DNA of 64,000 nucleotides from an uncultured Eubacteriales bacterium (GTDB lineage: Bacteria; Bacillota; Clostridia; Oscillospirales; Oscillospiraceae). The stretch spans positions 1 through 64,000 of the forward strand of contig UQYT01000008.1 in assembly GCA_900545405.1 (NCBI GenBank). The letters run 5' to 3'. Under the pieces are notes generated by a model. That model did no database searches and had not been told where the DNA came from. It saw nothing but the letters and a program-made list of their open reading frames with translations. Shown here piece by piece: positions 24,894-33,171 of this stretch; the first letter of the stretch is position 1; every line of letters begins with the position of its first letter. A program made the translations under genes and the position numbers.

Positions 24894-25772
24894 TCACAGG
24901 CCCAGGAGGCGGATGCTCAGGCGGTTTTCATAGACCTCGCCGGGCGCGAGGACGCGGATGTCCGGCTGGCGCTCCAGGTCCTCCACCACGTCCTGGCGCG
25001 AGGGCAGGCTCAGCCAGGGCTCGATGCAGACGAAGGGCGCCTCCGTCTCCGGCGTGTGCCAGAAGGCGATGTAGTTCATGTCGGGATAGCTGAGCTCCAC
25101 GCCGTGCGCGTCCTTGTCGGTTTTGAGCGTGACGGTGCCCGGGGTGCCGCGCAGGATCACCGCGTCGTGGTCAAAGAGCCCGTGGCGGAGGGGTATGGCG
25201 TTATTTTCGAGCGCGTAGGGCGCCTCCTCGCCGGAGATGTAGTACTTGGGCGAGAGCAGCACCTGCCGCGGCTCGCAGGGGCCGGCAAACTCGAGGCGGT
25301 AGTCCTCAAAGCGCAGCCCCGGCGCGAGCGGGACGTTGAAGCCCGGGTGCCCGCCGAGGCCGAAGGGCATGTCCGCCCCTCCCCTGTTCGCCACGCGGTA
25401 GATGACGCGCAGCGTGTCGCCGGAGAGCTCGTAGATGAGGCCGAACTTGAAGTCGAATGGATAGCTCGCGCGCGTCTCGTCGTTTGCGCGGATGGTGAGG
25501 GTGAGACGCGTGTCCGAGACCGTCTCCGCCTCGAACTCCATGCCGCGCGCAAAGCCGTGGCGGCCCATGTTATGGCGCTCGCCGCGCCAGATATAGCTGT
25601 CCTCCGTCAGGCGGCCGACGTAGGGGAAGATGTTCGTCGCGCGGCTGTGCCAGAAGCGCGCGTCCCCCTGCCAGAGGTATTCGGTGCCGTCCGCGCCGCG
25701 TATAGACTGAAGCTCAGCGCCCTTTGTGGAGACCCGGACTCGGAGCTTTTCGTTTTCTATGCAGTATTCCAT
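24894..25772 (-). CDS. Aldose 1-epimerase family protein (galactose mutarotase-like)
   Basis: The 292-residue protein has the beta-sandwich pattern of YeaD/LacX-type epimerases: RATNIFPYVGRL (~43-54), HGFARGMEF (~72-80), GGHPGFNVP (~140-148) and IEPWLSLPS (~250), which contain the sugar-binding arginine and histidines and the catalytic glutamate region. It should interconvert the anomers of an aldose or hexose-6-phosphate. It is convergent with the helicase gene, two bases apart, with no terminator visible between them. Confidence 0.87.
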   Translation of the reverse strand: MEYCIENEKLRVRVSTKGAELQSIRGADGTEYLWQGDARFWHSRATNIFPYVGRLTEDSYIWRGERHNMGRHGFARGMEFEAETVSDTRLTLTIRANDETRASYPFDFKFGLIYELSGDTLRVIYRVANRGGADMPFGLGGHPGFNVPLAPGLRFEDYRLEFAGPCEPRQVLLSPKYYISGEEAPYALENNAIPLRHGLFDHDAVILRGTPGTVTLKTDKDAHGVELSYPDMNYIAFWHTPETEAPFVCIEPWLSLPSRQDVVEDLERQPDIRVLAPGEVYENRLSIRLLGL

Positions 25773-25802
25773 GGTGATGACCTCCCGCTTGGTGCTGGAA
25801 AC

Positions 25803-25831
25803 ATTGTATCATCTTCCCATATGTCCCGCAA
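25803..25831 (-). promoter_or_regulatory. Promoter of the epimerase gene
   Basis: On the minus strand TTGCGG (25826-25831), a 17-base spacer and TACAAT (25803-25808), about 30 bases before the start codon. Confidence 0.5.
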
Positions 25832-25888
25832 TATCCCCGCGCGTTTTGCGACTTATTTGGTGAGACCGGAATGAAAGGAGGCGGAGCT

Positions 25889-26446
25889 GTGGAGGACAGG
25901 GACATAGTCGCCCTCTACCACGCCCGGAGCGAGAGCGCGATAGAGGAGACGGCGAGGAAGTACGGCGCGTTCTGCCTGCGCATCGCGCTGAACCTGCTGG
26001 GCGTCCGTGAGGACGCAGACGAGTGCGTGAACGACACTTACCTTGCCGCGTGGACCCGGATGCCGCCGGAGCTTCCGGCCAGCCTGAGGGTCTTCCTGGG
26101 CCGCATAACGCGAAACCTCTCCATCAGCCGCTACCGGCTGCTGCGCGCGCAAAAGCGCTATGCCGGCATGGACGCGCTGCTCTCGGAGCTCGACGACTGC
26201 GTGCCCGCGCCGCAGACGGTGGAGCAGGTGCTCGACGCCATGGAGCTGACGCGGCACATCGAAAGCTGGCTCGGCACGCTCCCGGAGCGCGAGCGGCGGC
26301 TCTTTGTGCGGCGCTACTGGTACGGCGAGGCGCTGGGCCCGCTGGCGGCTGCGGAGGGCGTGAAGCCCGCGCAGCTGGCGCAGCTGATGCTCCGGCTCAG
26401 GAGGTCGCTCAGGGCCTATCTTGAAGCGGAGGGAGCCGAAATATGA
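25889..26446 (+). CDS. Sigma-70 family RNA polymerase sigma factor (ECF-like)
   Basis: About 185 residues from a GTG at 25889; AAAGGAGG ends seven bases before it, while an upstream ATG at 25871 lies on that ribosome-binding site itself. Region 2 is visible (EDADECVNDTYLAAWTRMP, followed by the core-binding segment LGRITRNLSISRYR), and region 4 is at ~125-180 (LPERERRLFVRRYWYGE...). The distant region 4 helix-turn-helix (PLAAAEGVKPAQLAQLMLRLRRSLRAYL) is recognisable. It overlaps the serpin gene by four bases (ATGA). A GGAAAC box at 25796 may be part of its own promoter, but this is weak. Confidence 0.85.
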   Translation: MEDRDIVALYHARSESAIEETARKYGAFCLRIALNLLGVREDADECVNDTYLAAWTRMPPELPASLRVFLGRITRNLSISRYRLLRAQKRYAGMDALLSELDDCVPAPQTVEQVLDAMELTRHIESWLGTLPERERRLFVRRYWYGEALGPLAAAEGVKPAQLAQLMLRLRRSLRAYLEAEGAEI

Positions 26447-27774
26447 GCGAAAAAAGCGAAAAGATCTACGAGGCGGTCACGAACATCTCCGACGAGCTGG
26501 TCGAGAGCGCCGGAGCAAAGCGCAAAAGGCCCCGCAGGGCCTGGCATATCAGCGCCGTCGCGGCGGTACTTGTCGTGGTCATCGCCGCGGCGCTGCTGCG
26601 GCCCGGCGGCTCGGCGCTCGTGATAGCGGAGGCGGCGTATGACGGGCACGAGCGACTGCCGGACGGCATTTCGGCGCCGTACGGCTGTTTCGAGGCGCTG
26701 ACGGCGCAGTTTCTCTCCGGCGCGGGCGAGGAAAACGCCGTGCTCTCGCCGGTGAACATCTACATGGCCCTTGCCATGCTCGCAGAGCTGACGGACGGCG
26801 AGAGCCGGGGCCAGCTGCTGGAGCTCATCGGCATCGAAAGCGTGGAGGCGCTGCGGGAGCAGGCGTCGGCCATCTGGAAAGCCGGCAGCGGTGAGAGCGA
26901 CGAGTGCACGAGCCTGCTCGCCGCCTCCATCTGGCTGCGCGACGACATCGGCTATGTGCAGGACACGATGGACACTCTTGCGGACGTCTACTACGCCTCG
27001 TCCTACCGGGGCGAGATGGGCACGGCGGAGCTGGACGGGGCCATCCAGGGCTGGCTGAACGAGCAGACGCGCGGGCTGCTGGAGGAGCAGGCCGCGTCCA
27101 TCAAGACGGACCCGCTGACCGTCCTGCTGCTGGCGACGACTCTCTATTACAGCGCACAGTGGACGGACGAGTTCAACGAGGAGCTCAACTACACCGACGT
27201 CTTTCACGCCCCGTCGGGCGACGTGGACGCCGGGTACATGTATGCCGGGAAGTTCATGGACTATTACAGCGGCGAGGGCTGGGGCGCGGTGCGGCTCGGT
27301 CTCCGGGGCGGGCACGGCATGTGGTTCATCCTCCCCGACGAGGGCGTAAGCGCGGACGCGCTGCTGGAGGACGCCGAGGTCATGCGGCTGATGTCCGCCG
27401 GCGAGGCGGGCGGGGGCGAGTATGCGAGGGTATACCTCTCCGTGCCGAAGTTCGACATCGCCTCTCAGCTCGACCTCATAGATGGGCTGAAGGTGCTGGG
27501 CGTCACGGATGTATTTGACAGCGCAGTCTCGGACTTCACGCCGATGACGGCGGACGCGGACGAGATATGCGTCACCACGGCGACGCACGCGGCGCGGGTG
27601 AAGATAGACGAGGACGGCGTGGAGGCCGCCGCCTTCACGGTACTGGAACCCGGCGACACTGCGCCGATGCCGCCGGAGCTGGAGATACACTTCACGCTCG
27701 ACCGGCCCTTCCTCTTCTCCGTCGTCACCGGCGACGGCCTGCCGCTCTTTGCGGGTATAGTGAATACGCCGTGA
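26443..27774 (+). CDS. Membrane-anchored serpin, probable sensor/anti-sigma partner
   Basis: The 443-residue protein has a ~33-residue charged cytoplasmic head, a membrane anchor at ~34-52, and an extracellular serpin domain to the end. Serpin marks are the N-terminal NAVLSPVNIYMALAML (~90-105), the hinge EDGVEAAAFT (~390-399) that allows loop insertion, DRPFLFSV (~420) and the closing LFAGIVNTP. Serpins trap serine or cysteine proteases covalently through the reactive loop; the P1 residue here lies around 405-408 but cannot be fixed. The head resembles the short cytoplasmic heads of clostridial anti-sigma proteins, and the gene is translationally coupled to the sigma factor. Anti-sigma function is an inference. 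Confidence 0.88.
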   Translation: MSEKSEKIYEAVTNISDELVESAGAKRKRPRRAWHISAVAAVLVVVIAAALLRPGGSALVIAEAAYDGHERLPDGISAPYGCFEALTAQFLSGAGEENAVLSPVNIYMALAMLAELTDGESRGQLLELIGIESVEALREQASAIWKAGSGESDECTSLLAASIWLRDDIGYVQDTMDTLADVYYASSYRGEMGTAELDGAIQGWLNEQTRGLLEEQAASIKTDPLTVLLLATTLYYSAQWTDEFNEELNYTDVFHAPSGDVDAGYMYAGKFMDYYSGEGWGAVRLGLRGGHGMWFILPDEGVSADALLEDAEVMRLMSAGEAGGGEYARVYLSVPKFDIASQLDLIDGLKVLGVTDVFDSAVSDFTPMTADADEICVTTATHAARVKIDEDGVEAAAFTVLEPGDTAPMPPELEIHFTLDRPFLFSVVTGDGLPLFAGIVNTP

Positions 27775-27785
27775 GGCAAAAGAAG

Positions 27786-27813
27786 AACCCCGGTCTCGTC
27801 TGAGACCGGGGTT
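27786..27813. terminator. Bidirectional terminator between serpin gene and tRNA cluster
   Basis: AACCCCGGTCTC (27786-27797) pairs with GAGACCGGGGTT (27802-27813). On the minus strand a T-rich tract follows, ending the tRNA transcript directly after the tRNA-Cys CCA; on the plus strand it ends the serpin transcript. Confidence 0.85.
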
Positions 27814-27888
27814 TGGAGGCGCCATCCGGATTTGAACCGGAGAATCGGGGATTTGCAGTCCCCTGCCTTACCACTTGGCTATGGCGCC
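27814..27888 (-). tRNA. tRNA-Cys (GCA)
   Basis: The acceptor stem GGCGCCA/TGGCGCC closes a full cloverleaf; the anticodon loop reads CTGCAAA, giving GCA. U73 and a genome-encoded CCA (27814-27816) are present. It is the last of four tRNAs in the cluster. Confidence 0.95.
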
Positions 27889-27940
27889 GAAATATTCTAT
27901 TATGGGTTCCGGCGAAACTATTCCTAGTCTCGCCGGAACA

Positions 27941-28016
27941 TGGAGCGGGCAACGAGATTCGAACTCGCTACCTCCACCTTGGCAAGGTGGCGCTCTGCCA
28001 AATGAGCTATGCCCGC
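27941..28016 (-). tRNA. tRNA-Gly (GCC)
   Basis: Acceptor GCGGGCA/TGCCCGC, anticodon loop TTGCCAA giving GCC, a normal T-loop GTTCGAATC, and an encoded CCA at 27941-27943. Confidence 0.95.
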
Positions 28017-28019
28017 AGA

Positions 28020-28095
<76 letters not shown>

Positions 28096-28127
28096 ATATT
28101 CTATTTCCCCGCCGCTGAAAGGATTAC

Positions 28128-28204
28128 TGGTGGGAACAACTGGACTCGAACCAGTGACCCCTTGCTTGTAAGGCAAGTGCTCTAACCGGCTGAGCTATGC
28201 TCCC
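28128..28204 (-). tRNA. tRNA-Val (TAC)
   Basis: Acceptor GGGAGCA/TGTTCCC, anticodon loop CTTACAA giving UAC, T-loop GTTCGAGTC, and an encoded CCA at 28128-28130. It is the first tRNA after the cluster promoter. Confidence 0.95.
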
Positions 28205-28221
28205 GGATAAGCGGCTTTGTC

Positions 28222-28250
28222 ATTATACTAAACACCCCCTGTATTGTCAA
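28222..28250 (-). promoter_or_regulatory. Consensus promoter of the tRNA cluster
   Basis: On the minus strand a perfect TTGACA (28245-28250), exactly 17 bases, and a perfect TATAAT (28222-28227). The start would be about ten bases before tRNA-Val, as expected for a strong stable-RNA promoter. Confidence 0.9.
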
Positions 28251-28258
28251 TATCTTTT

Positions 28259-29137
28259 TCAAAAATTTTTTCCCTTTGCTATTTCCCTCAATTCCGCGGG
28301 CGTAAAACTGTACACCTTGTCGCAAAACTGACAACTGACCTCTGTATTCTCGCCCGAAGCGGCCATGTCCTCCAGCTCCGCCGCGCCGCAGCTCTCCAGG
28401 GCCGCCGCAACGCGCTCCCGGCTGCACGAGCAGCGGTACTCCACCGGCACGCGCATGACGATGTCGTACTCCATGCCCTTGAGCACCTGCGCGGGCACGG
28501 CGTCAAGGCCGTCCTCGTCGAGCACGGTGGTCAGCTGGTCCATGCAGAGGATGTTGTCCTCGAGCTTTGCTATGAGCTCCTCGGGCGCGCCGGGCATGAG
28601 CTGCACGATGAAGCCGCCCGCCGCCTTTATCGTCCTGTCGGTGTCCACCAGGACGCCCAGGCCCACGGCTGCCGGTATCTGCTCGCTCTCGACCATATAC
28701 TGCGCCAGGTCCTCCGCTATCTCGCCCGTCACGAGCTCCGTGGAGCCCACGTAGGGCTCCTTGAGCCCGATATCGCGGCTGACGGTCAGCATGCCGTCAG
28801 TGCCCACGAGGCCGCCCACGTCGAGCTTGCCGTCCTTGCGCAGGGGCAGGTCGGCCTTCGGCTCCGTCACATAGCCGCGGACGTTGCCGCTGCTGTCGGA
28901 CACGGCGATGACGCTGCCCACCGGGCCGCCGCCGTTGACGCGGATGGTCAGGGAGGCGTCCTCCTCCTTCATCAGCTCGCCCAGCATGGACGCGCCGCAG
29001 AGCGTCCTGCCCAGCGCGGCCGAGGCCGTGGGCGACAGGCCGTGTATTTCCCGGGCACGCTCCACCGTGGCCCTCGCGCTTATGGCGGATATCTTCACAA
29101 GGCCGTCCCTGGTAACGGCTCTGACTATTTCGTCCAT
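28259..29137 (-). CDS. hslO: Hsp33 redox-regulated chaperone
   Basis: The 292-residue protein shows the Hsp33 N-terminal pattern (MDEIVRAVTRDG..) and the C-terminal zinc switch formed by a CSC pair (~235) and a CQFC pair (~268). In the family these four cysteines bind zinc when reduced and form disulfides under oxidative stress, turning on the holdase activity. It is the last gene of the yerC-methyltransferase-hslO operon, six bases after the methyltransferase. Confidence 0.94.
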   Translation of the reverse strand: MDEIVRAVTRDGLVKISAISARATVERAREIHGLSPTASAALGRTLCGASMLGELMKEEDASLTIRVNGGGPVGSVIAVSDSSGNVRGYVTEPKADLPLRKDGKLDVGGLVGTDGMLTVSRDIGLKEPYVGSTELVTGEIAEDLAQYMVESEQIPAAVGLGVLVDTDRTIKAAGGFIVQLMPGAPEELIAKLEDNILCMDQLTTVLDEDGLDAVPAQVLKGMEYDIVMRVPVEYRCSCSRERVAAALESCGAAELEDMAASGENTEVSCQFCDKVYSFTPAELREIAKGKNF

Positions 29138-29143
29138 TTTGAG

Positions 29144-29872
29144 TTACTCTCCTCTCACAGCTGTGAAAAAGACGCGCTCCCCGCCGCCCATCGGCCCGTC
29201 CGTGCGCGTTTTGATGTCCACGAACCCGGCCTGCCTCAGCAGCGAGGCCACGGCCTCCGGCTCGTGGGCGTATTCTATGTGTTCCTCCGACGCGCGCTGC
29301 CAGGCGCGGCCGCTGCGGTAAAAGATGTCCATGCCGTAATAGAGCGCCGCGTCCTCGAACCGGCCGCGCCAGACGCAGAAGAGGTCCTCCCTCTCGTCCA
29401 CCGAGACGCTGCCGTCCATGCCGCGCAGGAACTCCGGCGTGCGCAGATCGAAAACCAGCAGCCCGCCGGGCCGGACGAAGAGGTGCAGCCGCCGGAAGAC
29501 CTCCGGCAAATCCTCAAATGGGACATAGCTCAGGCTGTCCAGCGAGGAGTACGCCGCGTCCACCGTGCCGTAGAGGTCGAGCTCCTGGGCGCTCTGGTTG
29601 ATGAATAGGGGCATTTTGCCCGCAGAAAGCGCGGACGCCTTTTCACGCGCGGACATGAGCATGTCCGCCGAGGCGTCCGCCGCGATCATTTCATAGCCCC
29701 GCTCCGCCATCAGGCAGGCGAGGGTGCCCGTGCCGCAGCACAGGTCCAGCAGCAGCTTGGTCTCCCCGCCGTGCTCGGCGAAGAGGCGCTCGTAATAGTC
29801 CGCAAAGGCCGCGTACGGCACGTCCCGCGTCAGCTCGTCATACCACGCGGCCAGGGCCGAGTACGCCGTCAT
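29144..29872 (-). CDS. Class I SAM-dependent methyltransferase
   Basis: The 242-residue protein has the SAM-binding glycine motif LLDLCCGTGTLACLMAERG (~40-58), the acidic motif II (AADASADML) and an STLDSLSY-like motif (AYSSLDSLSYV) further on. It is a small-molecule type methyltransferase of unknown substrate, commonly found beside hslO or yerC in Clostridia. Its ATG overlaps the yerC stop by four bases. Confidence 0.87.
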   Translation of the reverse strand: MTAYSALAAWYDELTRDVPYAAFADYYERLFAEHGGETKLLLDLCCGTGTLACLMAERGYEMIAADASADMLMSAREKASALSAGKMPLFINQSAQELDLYGTVDAAYSSLDSLSYVPFEDLPEVFRRLHLFVRPGGLLVFDLRTPEFLRGMDGSVSVDEREDLFCVWRGRFEDAALYYGMDIFYRSGRAWQRASEEHIEYAHEPEAVASLLRQAGFVDIKTRTDGPMGGGERVFFTAVRGE

Positions 29873-30177
29873 TTGATCTGCAGCTTGCCCTCGGCCTTCA
29901 GGCGCTCAAAGGCGACGGCGTAGCCGTCCGAGCCGTATTGCAGGCTGCGGTTCACGCGCGAGATGGTCGCGCTGGAGGCGCCCGTGCGCTCGAGTATGTC
30001 GTTATATATCATGCCCTGGCTGAGATACACCGCGACCTGATAGCGCTGTTCCATGGCCTGGAGCTCCGTGACCGTGCAGAGGTCGTCAAAAAATCGCTTG
30101 CACTCTTCAACGGTCTTGAGCGTCAGTATGGCCTCATACATGTCGTCGCTCCTGGGTTTCTTGTTCTGCTTATTCAT
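29869..30177 (-). CDS. yerC: YerC/YecD family TrpR-like regulator
   Basis: The 102-residue protein contains the TrpR-like DNA-binding domain: MYEAILTLKTVEECKRFFDDLCTVTELQAMEQRY.VA, then a helix-turn-helix (YNDILERTGASSATISRVNRSLQYG). Start chosen at the ATG at 30177, preceded by GTGAGGTGC; an in-frame GTG lies four codons upstream. The regulon of YerC proteins is not well defined. It leads the operon with the methyltransferase and hslO. Confidence 0.9.
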   Translation of the reverse strand: MNKQNKKPRSDDMYEAILTLKTVEECKRFFDDLCTVTELQAMEQRYQVAVYLSQGMIYNDILERTGASSATISRVNRSLQYGSDGYAVAFERLKAEGKLQIK

Positions 30178-30214
30178 ATAGCACCTCACACATGCTTCAT
30201 TTGTTATTTATGCT

Positions 30215-30242
30215 TTTATATTTTATAACCCTAATGTGTAAA
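30215..30242 (-). promoter_or_regulatory. Possible promoter of yerC
   Basis: On the minus strand TTTACA (30237-30242), a 16-base spacer and TATAAA (30215-30220) in an AT-rich stretch about 40 bases before the start. Confidence 0.4.
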
Positions 30243-30305
30243 AGTAAAGAGGCTTTACAGGAATTTGACGAAAAATTCATAATTTGACCGCGCGAAAGAT
30301 TTTTA

Positions 30306-30334
30306 TTGTCAGGATGCCTCTTTTGAGATAGAAT
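30306..30334 (+). promoter_or_regulatory. Promoter of the nfeD-SPFH operon
   Basis: TTGTCA (30306-30311), a 17-base spacer and TAGAAT (30329-30334), followed by a 46-base leader with GAGAGGAGG. Confidence 0.6.
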
Positions 30335-30379
30335 GAAGCTGAACGCAGAGCGCATACTCTGAGAGGAGGTCAACGCCTG

Positions 30380-30844
30380 ATGTTGGATTACATTCTGAGC
30401 AACATGAGTATAGTCTGGGTCGTGCTCATGGTCGTCTTTCTCGTAGTGGAGGCGGCGACCGCGGGGCTCACCTGCATCTGGTTTGCGATAGGCTCGCTCG
30501 CGGCGCTCATCGCGGCGCTCTTTGACGCGCAGCTCTGGCTGCAGATCGTGTGGTTTTTGGTCATTTCCTTCGTGACCTTGTATTTTACGCGGCCGCTCGT
30601 CAAAAAATATGTGAACTCCCGCAGCCAGCCCACCAATGCCGACATGGTCATCGGCAAGGAGGCCCTCGTCACCGAGGACATAGACAATGTGGAGGCCATC
30701 GGCGCGGTATCCGTGGGCGGCAAGGTCTGGACCGCTCGCTCCGCCGACGGCGGGCGCATTAAGTCCGGCGCCGTCGTCAGCGTGCTGCGCATCGAGGGCG
30801 TGAAGCTGATTGTAGAACCCGTCCCGGCGCAAAGTCAAGCCTGA
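30380..30844 (+). CDS. NfeD family membrane protein
   Basis: The 154-residue protein has two or three membrane segments in residues ~8-70 and a soluble C-terminal OB-fold domain (~88-150) with the typical G.V.V.GKVWTARSADGG..SGA.V pattern. NfeD proteins act with SPFH/stomatin proteins in membrane microdomains, and a gene of that family follows 23 bases later. The short form here lacks the ClpP-like protease domain. Confidence 0.9.
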   Translation: MLDYILSNMSIVWVVLMVVFLVVEAATAGLTCIWFAIGSLAALIAALFDAQLWLQIVWFLVISFVTLYFTRPLVKKYVNSRSQPTNADMVIGKEALVTEDIDNVEAIGAVSVGGKVWTARSADGGRIKSGAVVSVLRIEGVKLIVEPVPAQSQA

Positions 30845-30867
30845 TAAGCAAAAAAGGAGGAGTATCC

Positions 30868-31791
30868 ATGCTGCCCTACATCATCATCGGCATCGTCGCC
30901 CTCATCGTCATCATCATCCTCGTGCGCTGCGTGCGCATCGTGCAGCAGGCCAAGGCCTACGTCATAGAGCGCCTCGGCGCCTACAAGACCACCTGGAACG
31001 TCGGCCTGCACTTCAAGCTGCCCTTCATCGAGCGCGTGGCCAAGGTCGTCTCGCTCAAGGAGCAGGTCGCGGACTTCCCGCCCCAGCCCGTCATCACCGA
31101 GGACAACGTTACCATGCAGATAGACACCGTCGTCTATTTCCAGATAACCGACCCCAAGCTCTACACCTACGGCATAGAGCGCCCCATCGTCGCCATCGAG
31201 AACCTCTCGGCCACCACGCTGCGAAACATCATCGGCGACCTCGAGCTGGACCAGTGCCTCACGAGCCGCGACGTCATCAACACCAAGATGCGCTCCATCC
31301 TCGACGAGGCCACCGACCCCTGGGGCATCAAGGTCAACCGCGTCGAGCTCAAGAACATCCTGCCCCCGCGCGAGATCCAGAACGCGATGGAGAAGCAGAT
31401 GAAGGCCGAGCGCGAGCGCCGCGAGGCCATTCTCCGCGCCGAGGGCGAGAAGAAGTCCGCCATCCTCACCGCCGAGGGCGAGAAGGAGGCCGCCATACTC
31501 CGCGCCGACGCGAAAAAGCAGGCGCAGATACTCGAGGCCCAGGGCGAGGCCGAGGCCATACTCACCGTGCAGCGCGCCACCGCCGAGGGCATCAAGCTCA
31601 TCAACGAGTCCGCGCCGACCGATCCGGTCATCAAGATAAAGGCCCTCGAGGCCTTCACCGCCGCCGCCAACGGCCGCGCGACGAAGATAATCATCCCCTC
31701 CGAGATACAGGGCCTGGCCGGGCTGGCCGAGGGCATCGTCGAGGCCGTAAAGGAGCCGCAGAAGCCCGAGCCGAAGCCGGCAGCCAAATAA
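30868..31791 (+). CDS. SPFH/stomatin-like membrane protein (QmcA/HflC-like)
   Basis: The 307-residue protein has one N-terminal membrane anchor (residues 3-23), an SPFH domain (~25-190; QAKAYVIERLGAYKTTW, VDFPPQPVIT-like DFPPQPVITEDNV) and a long C-terminal coiled coil with repeated AEGEK units (~190-245) used for oligomerisation. It should form membrane scaffolds with the NfeD partner. The last 20 residues are Pro/Lys/Glu-rich. Confidence 0.92.
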   Translation: MLPYIIIGIVALIVIIILVRCVRIVQQAKAYVIERLGAYKTTWNVGLHFKLPFIERVAKVVSLKEQVADFPPQPVITEDNVTMQIDTVVYFQITDPKLYTYGIERPIVAIENLSATTLRNIIGDLELDQCLTSRDVINTKMRSILDEATDPWGIKVNRVELKNILPPREIQNAMEKQMKAERERREAILRAEGEKKSAILTAEGEKEAAILRADAKKQAQILEAQGEAEAILTVQRATAEGIKLINESAPTDPVIKIKALEAFTAAANGRATKIIIPSEIQGLAGLAEGIVEAVKEPQKPEPKPAAK

Positions 31792-31821
31792 GGCGGGGCT
31801 GAAAACAAAAAAAGACTATTT

Positions 31822-31851
31822 TGCGCCGGTGCGGTCTATCGTACCGGCGCA
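31822..31851 (+). promoter_or_regulatory. Hairpin between SPFH and hexokinase genes
   Basis: TGCGCCGGT (31822-31830) pairs with ACCGGCGCA (31843-31851), extended inward by three pairs. It has no T run, so it is more likely a processing or mRNA-stability element than a terminator. Confidence 0.5.
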
Positions 31852-31867
31852 GTGTTGGGGTGACAAA

Positions 31868-33142
31868 ATGCTGTATTCAGAAAAGGTCCGCGTCTTCCTC
31901 ACGCGGCACAACATGGAGCCGGAGCGCATCGACCTCGCGGAGACCACCGCCGCCTTCCTGGGCGAGATGGAGCTGGGCCTGCGCGGGCGCGAGAGCTCGC
32001 TGAAGATGCTTCCCACCTACCTCACCGCGGACGGCGTCCTGCCCATGGACGAGCCCGCCGCGGTCATCGACGCGGGCGGCACCAACTTCCGCACCGCGCT
32101 GGTGAGCTTCACGGAGGCGGGGCCGGTCATCGACTCGCTGAACGTCTGCGCCATGCCCGGCACGGACGGGGCCGTGACCTGGGAGGACTTCATCAGCTTC
32201 GCCGCGGACCGCCTCGCGCCGCTGCTCGACAGGGCGTCCAAGGTCGGCTTCTGCTTCTCCTACCCCACCGAGGAGACGCCGGAGCGCGACGGCCGCATGC
32301 TGAGCCTCACCAAGCAGGTGGAGCTCACGGGCTTTGAGGGCCGCCTCATCTGCGCGGACCTCGCCGCCGAGCTCGAGAGGCGCGGGATAAGCGGCAAGAG
32401 CCTCGTGCTCTTGAACGACACGCCCGCTGTGCTGCTCTCCGGCGCGTCCTACGCCGCGGAGCGGGGCTGCGACGGGCTGCTGGGCCTCATCTCCGGCACG
32501 GGCACGAACACCTGCTGCGTCCTGCCCGACGAGGCTATCAAGAAGCCCCACGGCGCCTTTTCCGGCAGCATGCTCGTGAACCTCGAGTCCGGGGCCTTCA
32601 CCGGTCTGCCCCGCGGCGACTACGACGAGGCGCTCGACAGCGCCACGCACGACCCGGGCGTCTACCGCCACGAGAAGATGACCTCCGGCGCCTACCTCGG
32701 CGAGATATGCCGCCTCATGCTGCGCGGCGCCGCCGCCGAGGGCCTCTTCTCCGAGGAGGCCGCCGCAAAGATTCTCGCGCTCGAGGAGCTCAACTCGGCC
32801 GAGGCCGACGCCCTGGCCTGCGGAGGCGGGGACATGTTCACGGGCGAGGACGCCGAGACGGCCGGCGAGCTCTGCAACGCGGTCTTTGTCCGCTCCGCGC
32901 GCTGCGTCTGCTCCAACATCGCGGCCATACTCGTGCTCACCGACCGCGGCTCCGACCCGGAGCACCCGGCCTGCGTCTGTGCCGACGGCTCCGTCATTCG
33001 CAAGAGCCGCGCCTTCCGCGGCGAGCTCGACGAGCTCATGGCCAGCTTCATCACCGGCAGCCTGGGCCGCCATGCCGTCATCTGGTCCACGGAGAACGCC
33101 ACGATGCTCGGCTCCGCCGCCGCCGCGCTGCTCAACGGCTGA
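31868..33142 (+). CDS. Eukaryotic-type hexokinase family sugar kinase
   Basis: The 424-residue protein shows the hexokinase-family order of motifs rather than that of bacterial ROK or glucokinases: DAGGTNFRTALV (phosphate 1, ~69-80), GFCFSYPTEE (~130), LLNDTPAVLLSG (catalytic Asp, ~190), GLISGTGTNTCC (~215) and NLESGAFTG (~250). It should phosphorylate a hexose with ATP. The frame extends 13 codons upstream, into the hairpin, so the ATG at 31868 with a GGGGTG site is preferred. It follows the SPFH gene with no promoter visible and precedes a thioesterase gene. Confidence 0.85.
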   Translation: MLYSEKVRVFLTRHNMEPERIDLAETTAAFLGEMELGLRGRESSLKMLPTYLTADGVLPMDEPAAVIDAGGTNFRTALVSFTEAGPVIDSLNVCAMPGTDGAVTWEDFISFAADRLAPLLDRASKVGFCFSYPTEETPERDGRMLSLTKQVELTGFEGRLICADLAAELERRGISGKSLVLLNDTPAVLLSGASYAAERGCDGLLGLISGTGTNTCCVLPDEAIKKPHGAFSGSMLVNLESGAFTGLPRGDYDEALDSATHDPGVYRHEKMTSGAYLGEICRLMLRGAAAEGLFSEEAAAKILALEELNSAEADALACGGGDMFTGEDAETAGELCNAVFVRSARCVCSNIAAILVLTDRGSDPEHPACVCADGSVIRKSRAFRGELDELMASFITGSLGRHAVIWSTENATMLGSAAAALLNG

Positions 33143-33171
33143 AAAAAGTATACATATCAGGAGGAAGAACT

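Noticed and set aside
31400..31560. Repeated AEGEK-coding segments in the SPFH gene as a DNA repeat array
   Set aside because: The repetition follows from the coiled-coil protein pattern normal for SPFH proteins.
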